From positions 1-6,242 of the forward strand of contig JAAYVT010000094.1 of the NCBI GenBank assembly GCA_012517025.1: a stretch of 6,242 bases of DNA, written 5' to 3'. Of the stretch, positions 1-5,590 are shown in pieces. The translations under genes and the position numbers were made by a program. This stretch comes from Phyllobacteriaceae bacterium (GTDB lineage Bacteria > Pseudomonadota > Alphaproteobacteria > Rhizobiales > Ancalomicrobiaceae). The stretch's first letter is position 1. Every line of letters begins with the position of its first letter. Below the pieces are notes generated by a model. The model saw only the letters and a list, made by a program, of their open reading frames with translations, ran no database searches and was not told where the DNA came from.

Positions 1-67
1 CCACGTCGAGGAGCGGGTGAATACCGGCAAATCCGTTGATCCAATGGGTGAACGACGCGTCGAGCAT
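1..67 (-). CDS. PAP2-family phosphatase, N-terminal fragment (runs off the left edge)
   Basis: Reading the minus strand from an ATG at 67-65 gives 22 codons, MLDASFTHWINGFAGIHPLL followed by DV, open to the window edge. The pattern 'hydrophobic-WINGxAGxxPLLD' is what I associate with the N-terminus of bacterial PAP2-superfamily membrane phosphatases (undecaprenyl-pyrophosphatase or lipid phosphatase type), just before their first membrane helix. None of the catalytic motifs lie inside the window, so the call rests on this short stretch only. A purine-rich AAGAGGA sits about 11 bases upstream of the ATG and could be a ribosome binding site. The gene is divergent from the small exported peptide gene at 289. 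It could also be another membrane protein with a similar N-terminus. Confidence 0.5.
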   Translation of the reverse strand, partial: MLDASFTHWINGFAGIHPLLDV

Positions 68-121
68 GGGCGAGACGATCCTCTTCTTCCGCCCATCCGT
101 GGCACGTGAGAATGAGGAAAA

Positions 122-215
122 AATTAGACGCTTCAGAAAATCGAGACGGCGGCTCCCGTTACGCTTCGGCACAGGTTCCGCCGCGTCCTCGCGTCGATCT
201 AAGCGTCGTCTAATT
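122..215. repeat. Inverted repeat AATTAGACG / CGTCTAATT in a divergent spacer
   Basis: AATTAGACG at 122-130 is an exact 9-bp inverted repeat of CGTCTAATT at 207-215, with 76 bases between. Each copy reads CGTCTAATT in the direction of the gene it precedes: the minus-strand gene starting at 67 and the plus-strand gene starting at 289. The embedded TCTAAT matches a sigma-70 -10 box at five of six positions, so the copies may be the -10 parts of two divergent promoters or binding sites for a shared regulator. No good -35 box lies 16-18 bases upstream of either copy. A second TCTAA at 198-202 forms an 11-bp-spaced direct repeat with the right copy. Confidence 0.4.
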
Positions 216-288
216 CGGCGGGCACAGGGTCCTCGGCGTCGGGACGCCGGATCGGCCGGCCTCCCTCCCTCACGAAAGGAACCCGCCC

Positions 289-492
289 ATGAAGACCGTC
301 ACCCTCGCCACCCTCTCCGCCGCCTGCCTCGCGCTCTCGCTCTCGGCCGCTGCTGCGGCGACGCCTGGTCATCGTCACGCCGCCGCGCCCACGACGGGCA
401 CGATCGTCGCTGCCGGCGACCACGCCGGCCCGACGGCTCCCCTCACCGACGCCGAACGTTACGTCATCGTCCACAACTCGAAGCACCACTGA
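289..492 (+). CDS. Small exported histidine-rich peptide, function unknown
   Basis: The product is 67 residues. It opens with a classic Sec signal peptide: MKT, a hydrophobic alanine- and leucine-rich core over residues 4-20, and an alanine run with probable cleavage near residues 23-24. The mature part of about 43 residues has six histidines (28, 30, 45, 62, 66, 67), including a GHRH motif and a C-terminal HH, and only one aromatic residue (Tyr58). The ribosome binding site GAAAGGAA lies 7 bases before the ATG, which makes this a convincing real gene despite its size. I do not recognise the family. The histidines could bind metal ions such as Cu, Ni or Zn in the periplasm, but this is inference. 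A weak hairpin follows the stop codon. Confidence 0.7.
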   Translation: MKTVTLATLSAACLALSLSAAAAATPGHRHAAAPTTGTIVAAGDHAGPTAPLTDAERYVIVHNSKHH

Positions 493-497
493 TCGGA

Positions 498-516
498 GGA
501 CGGCCGAAAGGCGTCC
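498..516 (+). terminator. Weak hairpin downstream of the exported peptide gene
   Basis: GGACG at 498-502 pairs with CGTCC at 512-516. Two further C-G pairs (504-505 with 510-511, base 503 bulged) close a GAAA tetraloop. It starts six bases after the stop codon. There is no T-tract after it, so it may stabilise the 3' end or mark a weak stop rather than be a true intrinsic terminator. Confidence 0.25.
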
Positions 517-638
517 GTCAGACCCGAACGCCGAAACCTGGGCACGGAGGATCGCTCGGCATCATGCGATCCATCCGTCCCCCGGCCAGAAGTTCCCATC
601 CCCCGATGTCGGACTGTAGCCGACCACCTCGCCTCTCA

Positions 639-653
639 TCCGATGCGATCGGA
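639..653. repeat. Short palindrome TCCGAT-GCG-ATCGGA
   Basis: Perfect 6-bp arms around a 3-bp centre, in the stretch 493-711 where I see no gene. It lies about 60 bases before the Fic remnant's open frame. It could be an operator left over from that gene or chance in GC-rich DNA; nothing else in this stretch resembles a promoter convincingly. Confidence 0.25.
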
Positions 654-711
654 GAACATATCAGCAACAATTGAGCCGAAAGGTGAGTTAAGCTCGTGTT
701 TTTACAAGTGA

Positions 712-1062
712 TTTCCCGGCAACAGAAGCGGCGGAACGATTTCGACCCATCTCTCCGGCCCCCTCACTCCCGAGGGCGCCGAGCATATGCTGGCCGACCT
801 CGCGACCGAGCGCGTCGGCAAATCCGGCAGTCTCGCCGCTCGGCTGAGCCCGATCCTACGCACCAGCGTCGGTGACCTCGTCCGTTCGATGAACTGTTAC
901 TATTCGAACCTGATCGAGGGACAGGACACACATCCCATCGACATCGACCAAGCCTTGAGCGGGGCCTTATGGTCTCCGACGACCCCTGAGCGACCGTCCG
1001 GGCTCGGGTTTCCAATCGACGTGGTGGAGCGTTGGTTTCCCGAGCTCTATCCTGGTCTGTGA
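712..1062 (+). pseudogene. Fic/DOC-family protein remnant (N-terminal inhibitory region only)
   Basis: The open frame runs from just after a TGA at 709-711 to a TGA at 1060-1062. Only the part from ATG 787 (91 residues) has a normal start, but Fic-like sequence seems to begin earlier, around LTPEGAEH before that ATG. Residues 1-58 match the region preceding the Fic core in long alphaproteobacterial Fic proteins: an alanine-rich helix, then MNCYYSNLIEGQDTHPIDI. SNLIEG (residues 40-45) fits the known class II auto-inhibitory motif (S/T)xxxE(G/N), which blocks ATP binding in the Fic active site. The catalytic HPFxxGNGR motif is absent, and from about residue 58 (nt 958) the sequence no longer resembles Fic. 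With no start at the natural 5' end and no core, it is probably a decayed fragment. A stable small protein of unknown role is the alternative. Confidence 0.6.
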
Positions 1063-1093
1063 ACGACCGTCGCCACGACGATGGAGACCACCA

Positions 1094-1717
1094 GTGTCCC
1101 GTGCCGATGAATTAGCCCGCATTCGGATCGTGCTTCTCGACGTCACGCCGCAGATCTGGCGAACGATCGAGGTTCCCTCGACCGCCAGCCTGCGTGGCCT
1201 GCACGACGCGATCCAGGCCGTCGTCCCCTTCGACAATCGTCATCTCTTCCTGTTCGAGATCGGCGACCGCCGCTATGGCATCCCCGACCGAGAGTGGGGT
1301 GACGACACGCGGGACGCCAAGAACATCAGGATCGGAGCTTTGATCGACCGAGGAGTGACCGAGCTCACCTACACTTACGACTTCGGGGACGATTGGCGGT
1401 TTCACCTCACGATAGAGGAGGTTCTGCCAGTCGTCGAGGGAGAGAGTTACCCCCGTCTCGTCGGTAGCGCTCGACGAGGACCGCCGGAAGATGTCGGTGG
1501 GCTTCCCGGTTTCGAAGAGTTCCTCTCCGTCATGCGGGATCCGACTCACGAGCGCCATGCCGAGCTGTCCCGCTGGTACGGCCGCTCCTTCGATCCCGAA
1601 GAGGTCGATCACCCGGAGATCACCGTTCGCCTGGGCAAACTCGTCCGGCGTCGCGAGATCGGCAAGGCATCCCACGCGAAGAACCGCAACAAGGAAACCA
1701 CACCACGAGTCCCCTGA
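1094..1717 (+). CDS. pRiA4b ORF-3-like family protein
   Basis: The 207-residue product fits the plasmid pRiA4b ORF-3 family (Pfam PRiA4_ORF3), common on alphaproteobacterial plasmids and near mobile elements and sometimes labelled an IS1096 TnpR-like passenger. Visible hallmarks are PQIWRTIEVPSTASLRGLHD (residues 19-38), with the usual IWR..VP...L..LH..IQ pattern, then YTYDFGDDWRFHLTIEEV (93-110) and PPEDVGGLPGFEEFL (130-144). Members often have a cysteine just before PPED, and here it is Gly129. The last 20 or so residues are basic and low in complexity. The start is GTG, 7 bases after a GGAG at 1083-1086 and 31 bases after the Fic remnant, so the two may once have been co-transcribed. The biochemical function of the family is not established; no resolvase catalytic motif is visible. 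Confidence 0.85.
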   Translation: MSRADELARIRIVLLDVTPQIWRTIEVPSTASLRGLHDAIQAVVPFDNRHLFLFEIGDRRYGIPDREWGDDTRDAKNIRIGALIDRGVTELTYTYDFGDDWRFHLTIEEVLPVVEGESYPRLVGSARRGPPEDVGGLPGFEEFLSVMRDPTHERHAELSRWYGRSFDPEEVDHPEITVRLGKLVRRREIGKASHAKNRNKETTPRVP

Positions 1718-1782
1718 CCGTGTGAACCGTGATTTCTCTGCCAGGCCGACGATCGAAACCTCCCATCGAAGCTGCCGGGCCC

Positions 1783-3012
1783 TCACGCCCTCGCCTTTTC
1801 GCGCTTCCTACTGCCGATCAGCGCCATCAGCATCGGGCCGAGGCTGAAGCCGCCCTCTTCCGCTTTGCGCGTCAGACTGCGCAGATAGCCGCCGGCCGAC
1901 GCGATCATCGCGTGGCGTTGCAGGATCGCCGCGACGACGACCGCCGCCTGAACCTCGCCGAGGATCGCCCTCGCCTCTTCCCAAGCGCTCGGCGAAATCC
2001 CGAGCATCGGTCGCACCACGGCCGCGGTGGTGAGGAAGTCGCGCCAATTGGAGATGCCCTCTCGGGCATAGTCGATGATGTCGGGACAGGCCTGGAGCGC
2101 CATCCCCAAGGGGAAGGCGCCATCCGCGAGCTTGGGCGCTCGTTGTTTGGTCTCTGCCCTCGCCGCCCTCACTTCTCGGAAGCGAGGTTCAAGTTCAGTA
2201 GAGGAGGGTGGATTTGAATTCTGTATGTGACGCTCAATTTGAGACTCATCGGCGCTCGCATTTTCGTCTTTTCCATGCGTTTCCAACAGCATGAACACAT
2301 CGTCGGCAAGCGTCGAGAGATCCTCGGCGACCCCTTCGAGCTCGGTGAGCCCCGCATTGCGCGGAATGCCCTCGACGATCGAACGGAAATGAGCGCGGAC
2401 CTCGCTCCAATCGGCCGGCCCCCTGCCCTCTCGGCAGGTCGCAACCCCCTCCTCGAGGCCGGTGGCGATCATCTTGGCGATGTCGCGGCGGCAGATGGTG
2501 ATGCGCTCGCGCGCCAGTCTGAGCGCCCGATCGGCGGCGCGAACGTCTTCGGCGAGGCTTTCGATCTCCTCGGCGCGGGCGACGAGCGGCGTCAGATCGA
2601 AGCCGAAGGCCTGATCGATCTCGCCCCCCTCCCCTTTGCGGGCGTAGCGTTTGCCGTTGGGACTGTCACGACGCACGACGAGGCCGGCGTCGACCAGGCC
2701 GGCGATGTGGCGGCGCAGCGTCGCCGGCGCCATGCCGTGGGCCCGAAGCGCCAGCTGCCGGTTCGATGGCCACACAACCAGCTTGTCGCCCGACAGCGTC
2801 GTCTCGGGATGAAAGCTCAGGAGCGCGTCGAGCACCGCCAGTGCCCGCTCGGAGACTCCGAGCTTGGCTTTGGCAGTGCAGATCGAACGGAAGACCTCCC
2901 ACTTGTGGACGACCTTCTCGGGGGCTCGCGCCTCTGCCTTGGACTGCGCCGCCACATGGGCGAGCGCCAGCGATCGCGCGCCGAACGGCGTGCGGGACTG
3001 ATAGGGCTGCAT
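1783..3012 (-). CDS. repC: RepC replication initiator
   Basis: RepC starts replication of repABC replicons by acting at oriV, which lies inside its own gene. The 409-residue product has the family layout: an N-terminus with TPFGARSLALAHVAAQ (residues 8-23), a winged-helix DNA-binding region near 80-125 (NRQLALRAHG...LRRHIAGLVDAGLVVRR), a charged helical middle (145-250), the hallmark HIQNSNP (262-268), and a conserved C-terminal domain (298-400) with FPLGMALQACPDI, GISNWRDF, MLGISPSAW, AAVVVAAILQR, GGYLRSLT and FSLGPMLMALI. Length is normal for the family. ATG at 3012 fits the family N-terminus and has GAAGG 9 bases upstream; an in-frame TTG at 3036 would add eight residues. It is the last gene of the operon, 157 bases after repB, with an antisense RNA across the gap. 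It converges on the gene ending at 1717, with no clear terminator in the 65-bp space. Confidence 0.97.
   Translation of the reverse strand: MQPYQSRTPFGARSLALAHVAAQSKAEARAPEKVVHKWEVFRSICTAKAKLGVSERALAVLDALLSFHPETTLSGDKLVVWPSNRQLALRAHGMAPATLRRHIAGLVDAGLVVRRDSPNGKRYARKGEGGEIDQAFGFDLTPLVARAEEIESLAEDVRAADRALRLARERITICRRDIAKMIATGLEEGVATCREGRGPADWSEVRAHFRSIVEGIPRNAGLTELEGVAEDLSTLADDVFMLLETHGKDENASADESQIERHIQNSNPPSSTELEPRFREVRAARAETKQRAPKLADGAFPLGMALQACPDIIDYAREGISNWRDFLTTAAVVRPMLGISPSAWEEARAILGEVQAAVVVAAILQRHAMIASAGGYLRSLTRKAEEGGFSLGPMLMALIGSRKREKARA
2186..2290. other. Probable oriV, AT-rich segment inside repC
   Basis: In studied repABC plasmids the origin lies in an AT-rich segment in the middle of repC. 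The matching place here encodes residues about 242-276, including the Glu/Ser/Asn-rich linker up to HIQNSNP. The 70 bases from 2211 to 2280 are 39/70 A or T, well above the surrounding repC sequence. CTCAATTTGAG (2232-2242) is an 11-base near-palindrome, followed by one GANTC site (GACTC, 2243-2247). The limits given are approximate and the origin call is by analogy. Confidence 0.55.
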
Positions 3013-3071
3013 GGGTCTCTGCCTTCGTTCGGGCAAAGAAAACCTGCGCGCCGAAACGGCGTGGAAAACGC

Positions 3072-3100
3072 TTGACGGTGATTCGCGGAGGTGCGATTCT
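3072..3100 (+). promoter_or_regulatory. Promoter of the repABC counter-transcribed RNA
   Basis: TTGACG (-35, 3072-3077) is separated by exactly 17 bases from GATTCT (-10, 3095-3100) on the strand opposite repABC. The -35 is near-perfect and the -10 is moderate. Transcription would start around 3106-3109 and meet a terminator ending at 3164, as expected for the incompatibility RNA. Two GANTC sites (3080-3084 and 3095-3099) lie in it, the second overlapping the -10. Confidence 0.7.
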
Positions 3101-3106
3101 CAAGCT

Positions 3107-3164
3107 TGCTAGGACTTTGAGAGAGGCTTCCGCGACGGCGACGTTTCGGTGGCCTTTTTCTTTT
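3107..3164 (+). ncRNA. Counter-transcribed antisense RNA (ctRNA, incA/incAlpha type)
   Basis: A plus-strand transcript of about 58 bases is predicted between the promoter at 3072-3100 and the terminator hairpin plus T-tract ending at 3164. It lies wholly in the repB-repC gap, antisense to the leader of repC. This position, orientation and size match the known ctRNAs of repABC plasmids, which pair with the repC leader, promote premature termination or trap the repC ribosome binding site, and thereby set copy number and incompatibility. The exact 5' end is inferred from the promoter. No primary-sequence match to a known ctRNA was made; the call rests on layout and signals. Confidence 0.75.
3124..3164 (+). 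terminator. Intrinsic terminator of the ctRNA
   Basis: AGGCTTCCG (3124-3132) pairs with CGGTGGCCT (3147-3155): eight pairs including one G-U wobble, with one U-U mismatch, around a 14-base loop. TTTTTCTTTT (3155-3164) follows directly. The T-tract ends only five bases before the first base of the repB stop codon. Confidence 0.75.
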
Positions 3165-3169
3165 GCCTG

Positions 3170-4204
3170 TTAATCTCCGTTGGAATTGAGGTGGCTTGCG
3201 CTCTCGAACTCCTGATACAGGCGTTCGAGATTCTGCTCGAGAAAATCGCCGAAGGCTCGGGCGTTGTCGGCCCGGAGCGTCAACGAGAATCCTCTCGAAT
3301 CTGTGCGAATTTTCGCTTTGGGACCTCCATTCGGATGCCAGTTGCGAACAACCGGCGCCGTCGACGCGGCTTTGGTCGCGACCGGAGCCGCCGACTTCTC
3401 CAGCAGCTGAAACCGCCCGTCCCCATCCGCGGACACGTACCGGTCTTCGTTGACCAACTGCTCGGCCGCCGACCGAAACGAGAGATCATCCATCCGCGCG
3501 GCCAACTCGTGCCACCGATCTCGGCCGACACCGTGCGCGTTTCTCAATGTATCGAGGACGGTCGGGGGAATTCGCGCACTGAGGGACAACATCTTCGAAA
3601 CGGTCGTCTTGTCGGCATTGAGTGCCGCCATGATCGTTTCTCGATCGAAGCCTCGCACCTCCATGCTCCGCGCAAACAACGCTCGTTCGATGAAGGACAG
3701 ATCGGCCCGAGCCGCATTTTCCTGTCCTTGGGCGACGACATGATCGCGATCACTCAGCACCTTGACGACCGCGCGCACCGGGCGTCCGAGCTGAGCGGCT
3801 ACGCGAAGGCGGCGGTGTCCAAAGGCGATTTGATACATCCCCGCCTTCTCGGGGTGAGGCCTGACGAGAATCGGAGAGTCTTGCCCACGCGCGCGGATCG
3901 CTTCCAACAAGGCGTAGAACTCATCGTCGTCCTGACGGACGCGATCGGAAATGAACGATGCCTCGACGATCGAAGGATCGAGTTCGACGATCACTTCCCC
4001 TTCGACGAGCCTCTTCTCAATCTCGCTGGCGGCGGCGGCCTTTGCTGCCAACGCATCGATCGTTCGCGTGACGGCTCCGAGCGCTCCCTTGTGGCGGAGG
4101 TGTCCTTCGGCAGGCGAGGGGGACTCGACACCGCTCGCTTCGTCGGTCAAAAGCGCCTTCTTCGCGTCGCCCATGACCCCCGCCAAGATATTCTTGCGTG
4201 CCAA
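3170..4204 (-). CDS. repB: RepB, ParB-type centromere-binding partition protein
   Basis: RepB binds parS and works with RepA to segregate the replicon; it also helps repress the operon. The 344-residue product begins MARKNILAGV, the usual RepB N-terminus. The ParB domain covers roughly residues 70-175, with ILVRPHPE (112-119), the nucleotide-binding arginine box GHRRLRVA (129-136) and ENAARADLSFIE (162-173), matching the ENxxR motif of CTP-binding ParB proteins. A helix-turn-helix follows near 184-206 (FDRETIMAALNADKTTVSKML), then a RepB-specific C-terminal part with a probable dimerisation helix (318-335). The start codon is TTG at 4204: an in-frame TGA lies two codons upstream, and GGAGGGG is placed 6-8 bases before it. 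The gene sits between repA (116-bp gap with two parS sites) and repC. Confidence 0.96.
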   Translation of the reverse strand: MARKNILAGVMGDAKKALLTDEASGVESPSPAEGHLRHKGALGAVTRTIDALAAKAAAASEIEKRLVEGEVIVELDPSIVEASFISDRVRQDDDEFYALLEAIRARGQDSPILVRPHPEKAGMYQIAFGHRRLRVAAQLGRPVRAVVKVLSDRDHVVAQGQENAARADLSFIERALFARSMEVRGFDRETIMAALNADKTTVSKMLSLSARIPPTVLDTLRNAHGVGRDRWHELAARMDDLSFRSAAEQLVNEDRYVSADGDGRFQLLEKSAAPVATKAASTAPVVRNWHPNGGPKAKIRTDSRGFSLTLRADNARAFGDFLEQNLERLYQEFESASHLNSNGD

Positions 4205-4210
4205 GGCTCA

Positions 4211-4217
4211 CCCCTCC
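4211..4217 (-). promoter_or_regulatory. Ribosome binding site that fixes the repB TTG start
   Basis: On the minus strand GGAGGGG lies at 4217-4211, six bases before the TTG at 4204-4202. With the in-frame TGA just upstream it makes TTG the only reasonable start for the conserved MARKN terminus. The large palindrome at 4229-4254 begins 12 bases further upstream. Confidence 0.75.
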
Positions 4218-4228
4218 CACGTCCACAT

Positions 4229-4254
4229 CGAGAGTTTACCGCGGTAAACTCTCG
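4229..4254. promoter_or_regulatory. parS: parS site 1 (26-bp perfect palindrome)
   Basis: The 16-bp core GTTTACCGCGGTAAAC (4234-4249) fits the repABC parS consensus GTTnACnGCnGTnAAC exactly and is a perfect palindrome. Symmetry extends five further base pairs on each side (CGAGA / TCTCG), making 26 bp without mismatch. This is the expected RepB-binding centromere, in the common position between repA and repB. Confidence 0.95.
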
Positions 4255-4291
4255 GCCCCACCCGTCTGGATGAGACCCTTCGCGTTACGGA

Positions 4292-4307
4292 GTTTACTGC
4301 GGTAAAC
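4292..4307. promoter_or_regulatory. parS: parS site 2
   Basis: GTTTACTGCGGTAAAC differs from site 1 at one base (T4298), which breaks symmetry in the central six bases but still fits the family consensus. Its centre is 58 bp from that of site 1, and the flanks are not palindromic. It ends 13 bases before the last base of the repA stop codon, so both centromere copies lie inside the repA-repB gap. Confidence 0.93.
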
Positions 4308-4320
4308 CGTGCCCGATCGC

Positions 4321-5511
4321 TCATCCTCGCCCCCAAGCCGCATGAATGAGATCGACGATCTCGCCGTTGACCGCCTCCATCGCCTCCATCGCTCGATCGT
4401 AGGTGCTACGGGTGAAGGAGCTCCGATCGACCTCGTAGAGTGTCTGGTTCGTCATCGCGGCGTCGGAGATCGCTACGCTGCGGACCATCGGATTGGTCAG
4501 GACGAGGTTTTTGAAAAGAGATCGCATGAAGGCGACCATCTGAGTTTGAGGCCCATCCTGAGGGTCATAGCGAGTGATCAAGTAACGGAGCCAATCGAGA
4601 TTCATGTTCCCGCCGGCCTCTTTCAGAGTGCTCAGCACCTCCCCCATCATCTGCAGAAACTGGCACATCGACATCACGTCGAGCATCTGCGGATGCACCG
4701 TGATGAGGACCGCGGTTGCCCCGCAAATCGCGCTCATCGTCAGGAACCCGAGCTGCGGCGGACAATCGATGACGACCACATCGTACTGATCGGCCACCGA
4801 CACCAACGCATCATCCAGTCGGGCGAAAAAAATCCGGCCATATTCTTCGGACCGCCCTTGAGCGAGCACCCTGGGCGTATCGTGCTCGAACTCCATCAGC
4901 TCGAGATTTCCAGGCACGAGATCCAGGTTCGGGAAATTCGTCTTCCGAATGATCTCCTGCAGAGGCCGCCGCTCGTCGTCGTATCGAATGGCGCCGAAGA
5001 GCGTTTCGTTTTCACCGACGTCGAACTCGGGTTGGACACCATGGATCGCCGACAGCGAAGCCTGCGGATCGAGATCGACTGCCAGGACACGGTGACCAGT
5101 CAGCGCCAAATGCTGAGAAAGGTGTGCCGCTGTCGTCGTCTTTCCCGACCCACCTTTGAAATTGACGACGGCAATGATCTGAAGATGCTCTCCAGCCCGC
5201 CGATGAGGCACGTAGCGCGTCCCAGTCCGTGCGTTCTGTTCGAGAAACCGGCGCATTTCTTCGATCTGCGCCGCCGTATAGGAACGGCGCCCGGAGGGAG
5301 TGACCTGCGGCTGAGGTCCCTTGCCTTCGAGCGAGAGATTACGAAGGTAGCCGCTGGTCACGCCGAGAAACTTGGCGGCTTCGCCGAGTTGGAACTCCCG
5401 TAGGCCCTTTTGAGCCGTCGGGGGAAACATCTCGACGCGATGTCGTTTGAGCCGTTCGGACAGCTCTTCCGCTTGTTCGATGATGAGCCGATCGACGGCG
5501 TCGATTGCCAT
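4321..5511 (-). CDS. repA: RepA, ParA-type partition ATPase and operon repressor
   Basis: RepA is the Walker-type ATPase that moves RepB-parS complexes and, with RepB, represses the operon. The 396-residue product has an N-terminal MerR-like DNA-binding region (FQLGEAAKFLGVTSGYLRNL, residues 40-59, then GKGPQP and GRRSYT), the deviant Walker A motif KGGSGKTT (119-126, with signature Lys119 and catalytic Lys124), the A' motif DLDPQ (147-151 region) and Walker B VVVIDCPP (245-252). The usual C-terminal RepA blocks follow, such as RYLITRYDPQDGPQ and NPMVRSVAISDA. The open frame extends far upstream to 6189, but that part overlaps the XRE gene and does not look like RepA. ATG at 5511 (MAIDAVD) fits the family start. 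The ribosome binding site is weak (GTGGGA), and GTG codons at 5520 and 5523 are alternatives. Confidence 0.97.
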   Translation of the reverse strand: MAIDAVDRLIIEQAEELSERLKRHRVEMFPPTAQKGLREFQLGEAAKFLGVTSGYLRNLSLEGKGPQPQVTPSGRRSYTAAQIEEMRRFLEQNARTGTRYVPHRRAGEHLQIIAVVNFKGGSGKTTTAAHLSQHLALTGHRVLAVDLDPQASLSAIHGVQPEFDVGENETLFGAIRYDDERRPLQEIIRKTNFPNLDLVPGNLELMEFEHDTPRVLAQGRSEEYGRIFFARLDDALVSVADQYDVVVIDCPPQLGFLTMSAICGATAVLITVHPQMLDVMSMCQFLQMMGEVLSTLKEAGGNMNLDWLRYLITRYDPQDGPQTQMVAFMRSLFKNLVLTNPMVRSVAISDAAMTNQTLYEVDRSSFTRSTYDRAMEAMEAVNGEIVDLIHAAWGRG

Positions 5512-5574
5512 GTTTCCCACCACGCCCAGGTTCAACAAGTTTGTCAAAATGCGATTTCGACCGCCAACGGCAGA

Positions 5575-5590
5575 TCTAATCGCACTTAGA
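5575..5590. repeat. Inverted repeat over the repA -10 region, possible operator
   Basis: TCTAA (5575-5579) and TTAGA (5586-5590) are perfect inverted arms around a 6-base spacer. One arm is the -10 box of the proposed repA promoter and the other covers the likely transcription start. RepA autorepression through operators at its promoter is well known in this system, so this is a natural candidate site; the XRE regulator next door is another possible binder. Confidence 0.4.

Noticed and set aside
36..674. Long plus-strand frame of 212 codons over the left flank
   Set aside because: It crosses the exported peptide gene and its control region in another frame. The product is Arg/Ser/Pro-rich with no domain, typical of out-of-frame GC-rich DNA.
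1718..1782. Bidirectional terminator between repC and the pRiA4b ORF-3 gene
   Set aside because: Only the six-base GGGCCC and short chance stems are present, with no T-tract on either strand.
1112..1786. 224-codon minus-strand frame opposite the pRiA4b ORF-3 gene
   Set aside because: It is an antisense shadow: the plus-strand gene has clear family motifs and a ribosome binding site, and the minus frame has none.
3149..5403. Long plus-strand frames opposite repB (3149-4273) and repA (4309-5403)
   Set aside because: They lie antisense to strongly conserved genes, have His/Arg/Asp-rich products with no recognisable domain, and no ribosome binding site stands out.
5542..5547. TTGACA on the minus strand as a -35 for repA
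   Set aside because: The sequence 17 bases downstream is GC-rich with no -10, and the start site would fall too near or inside the ribosome binding region.
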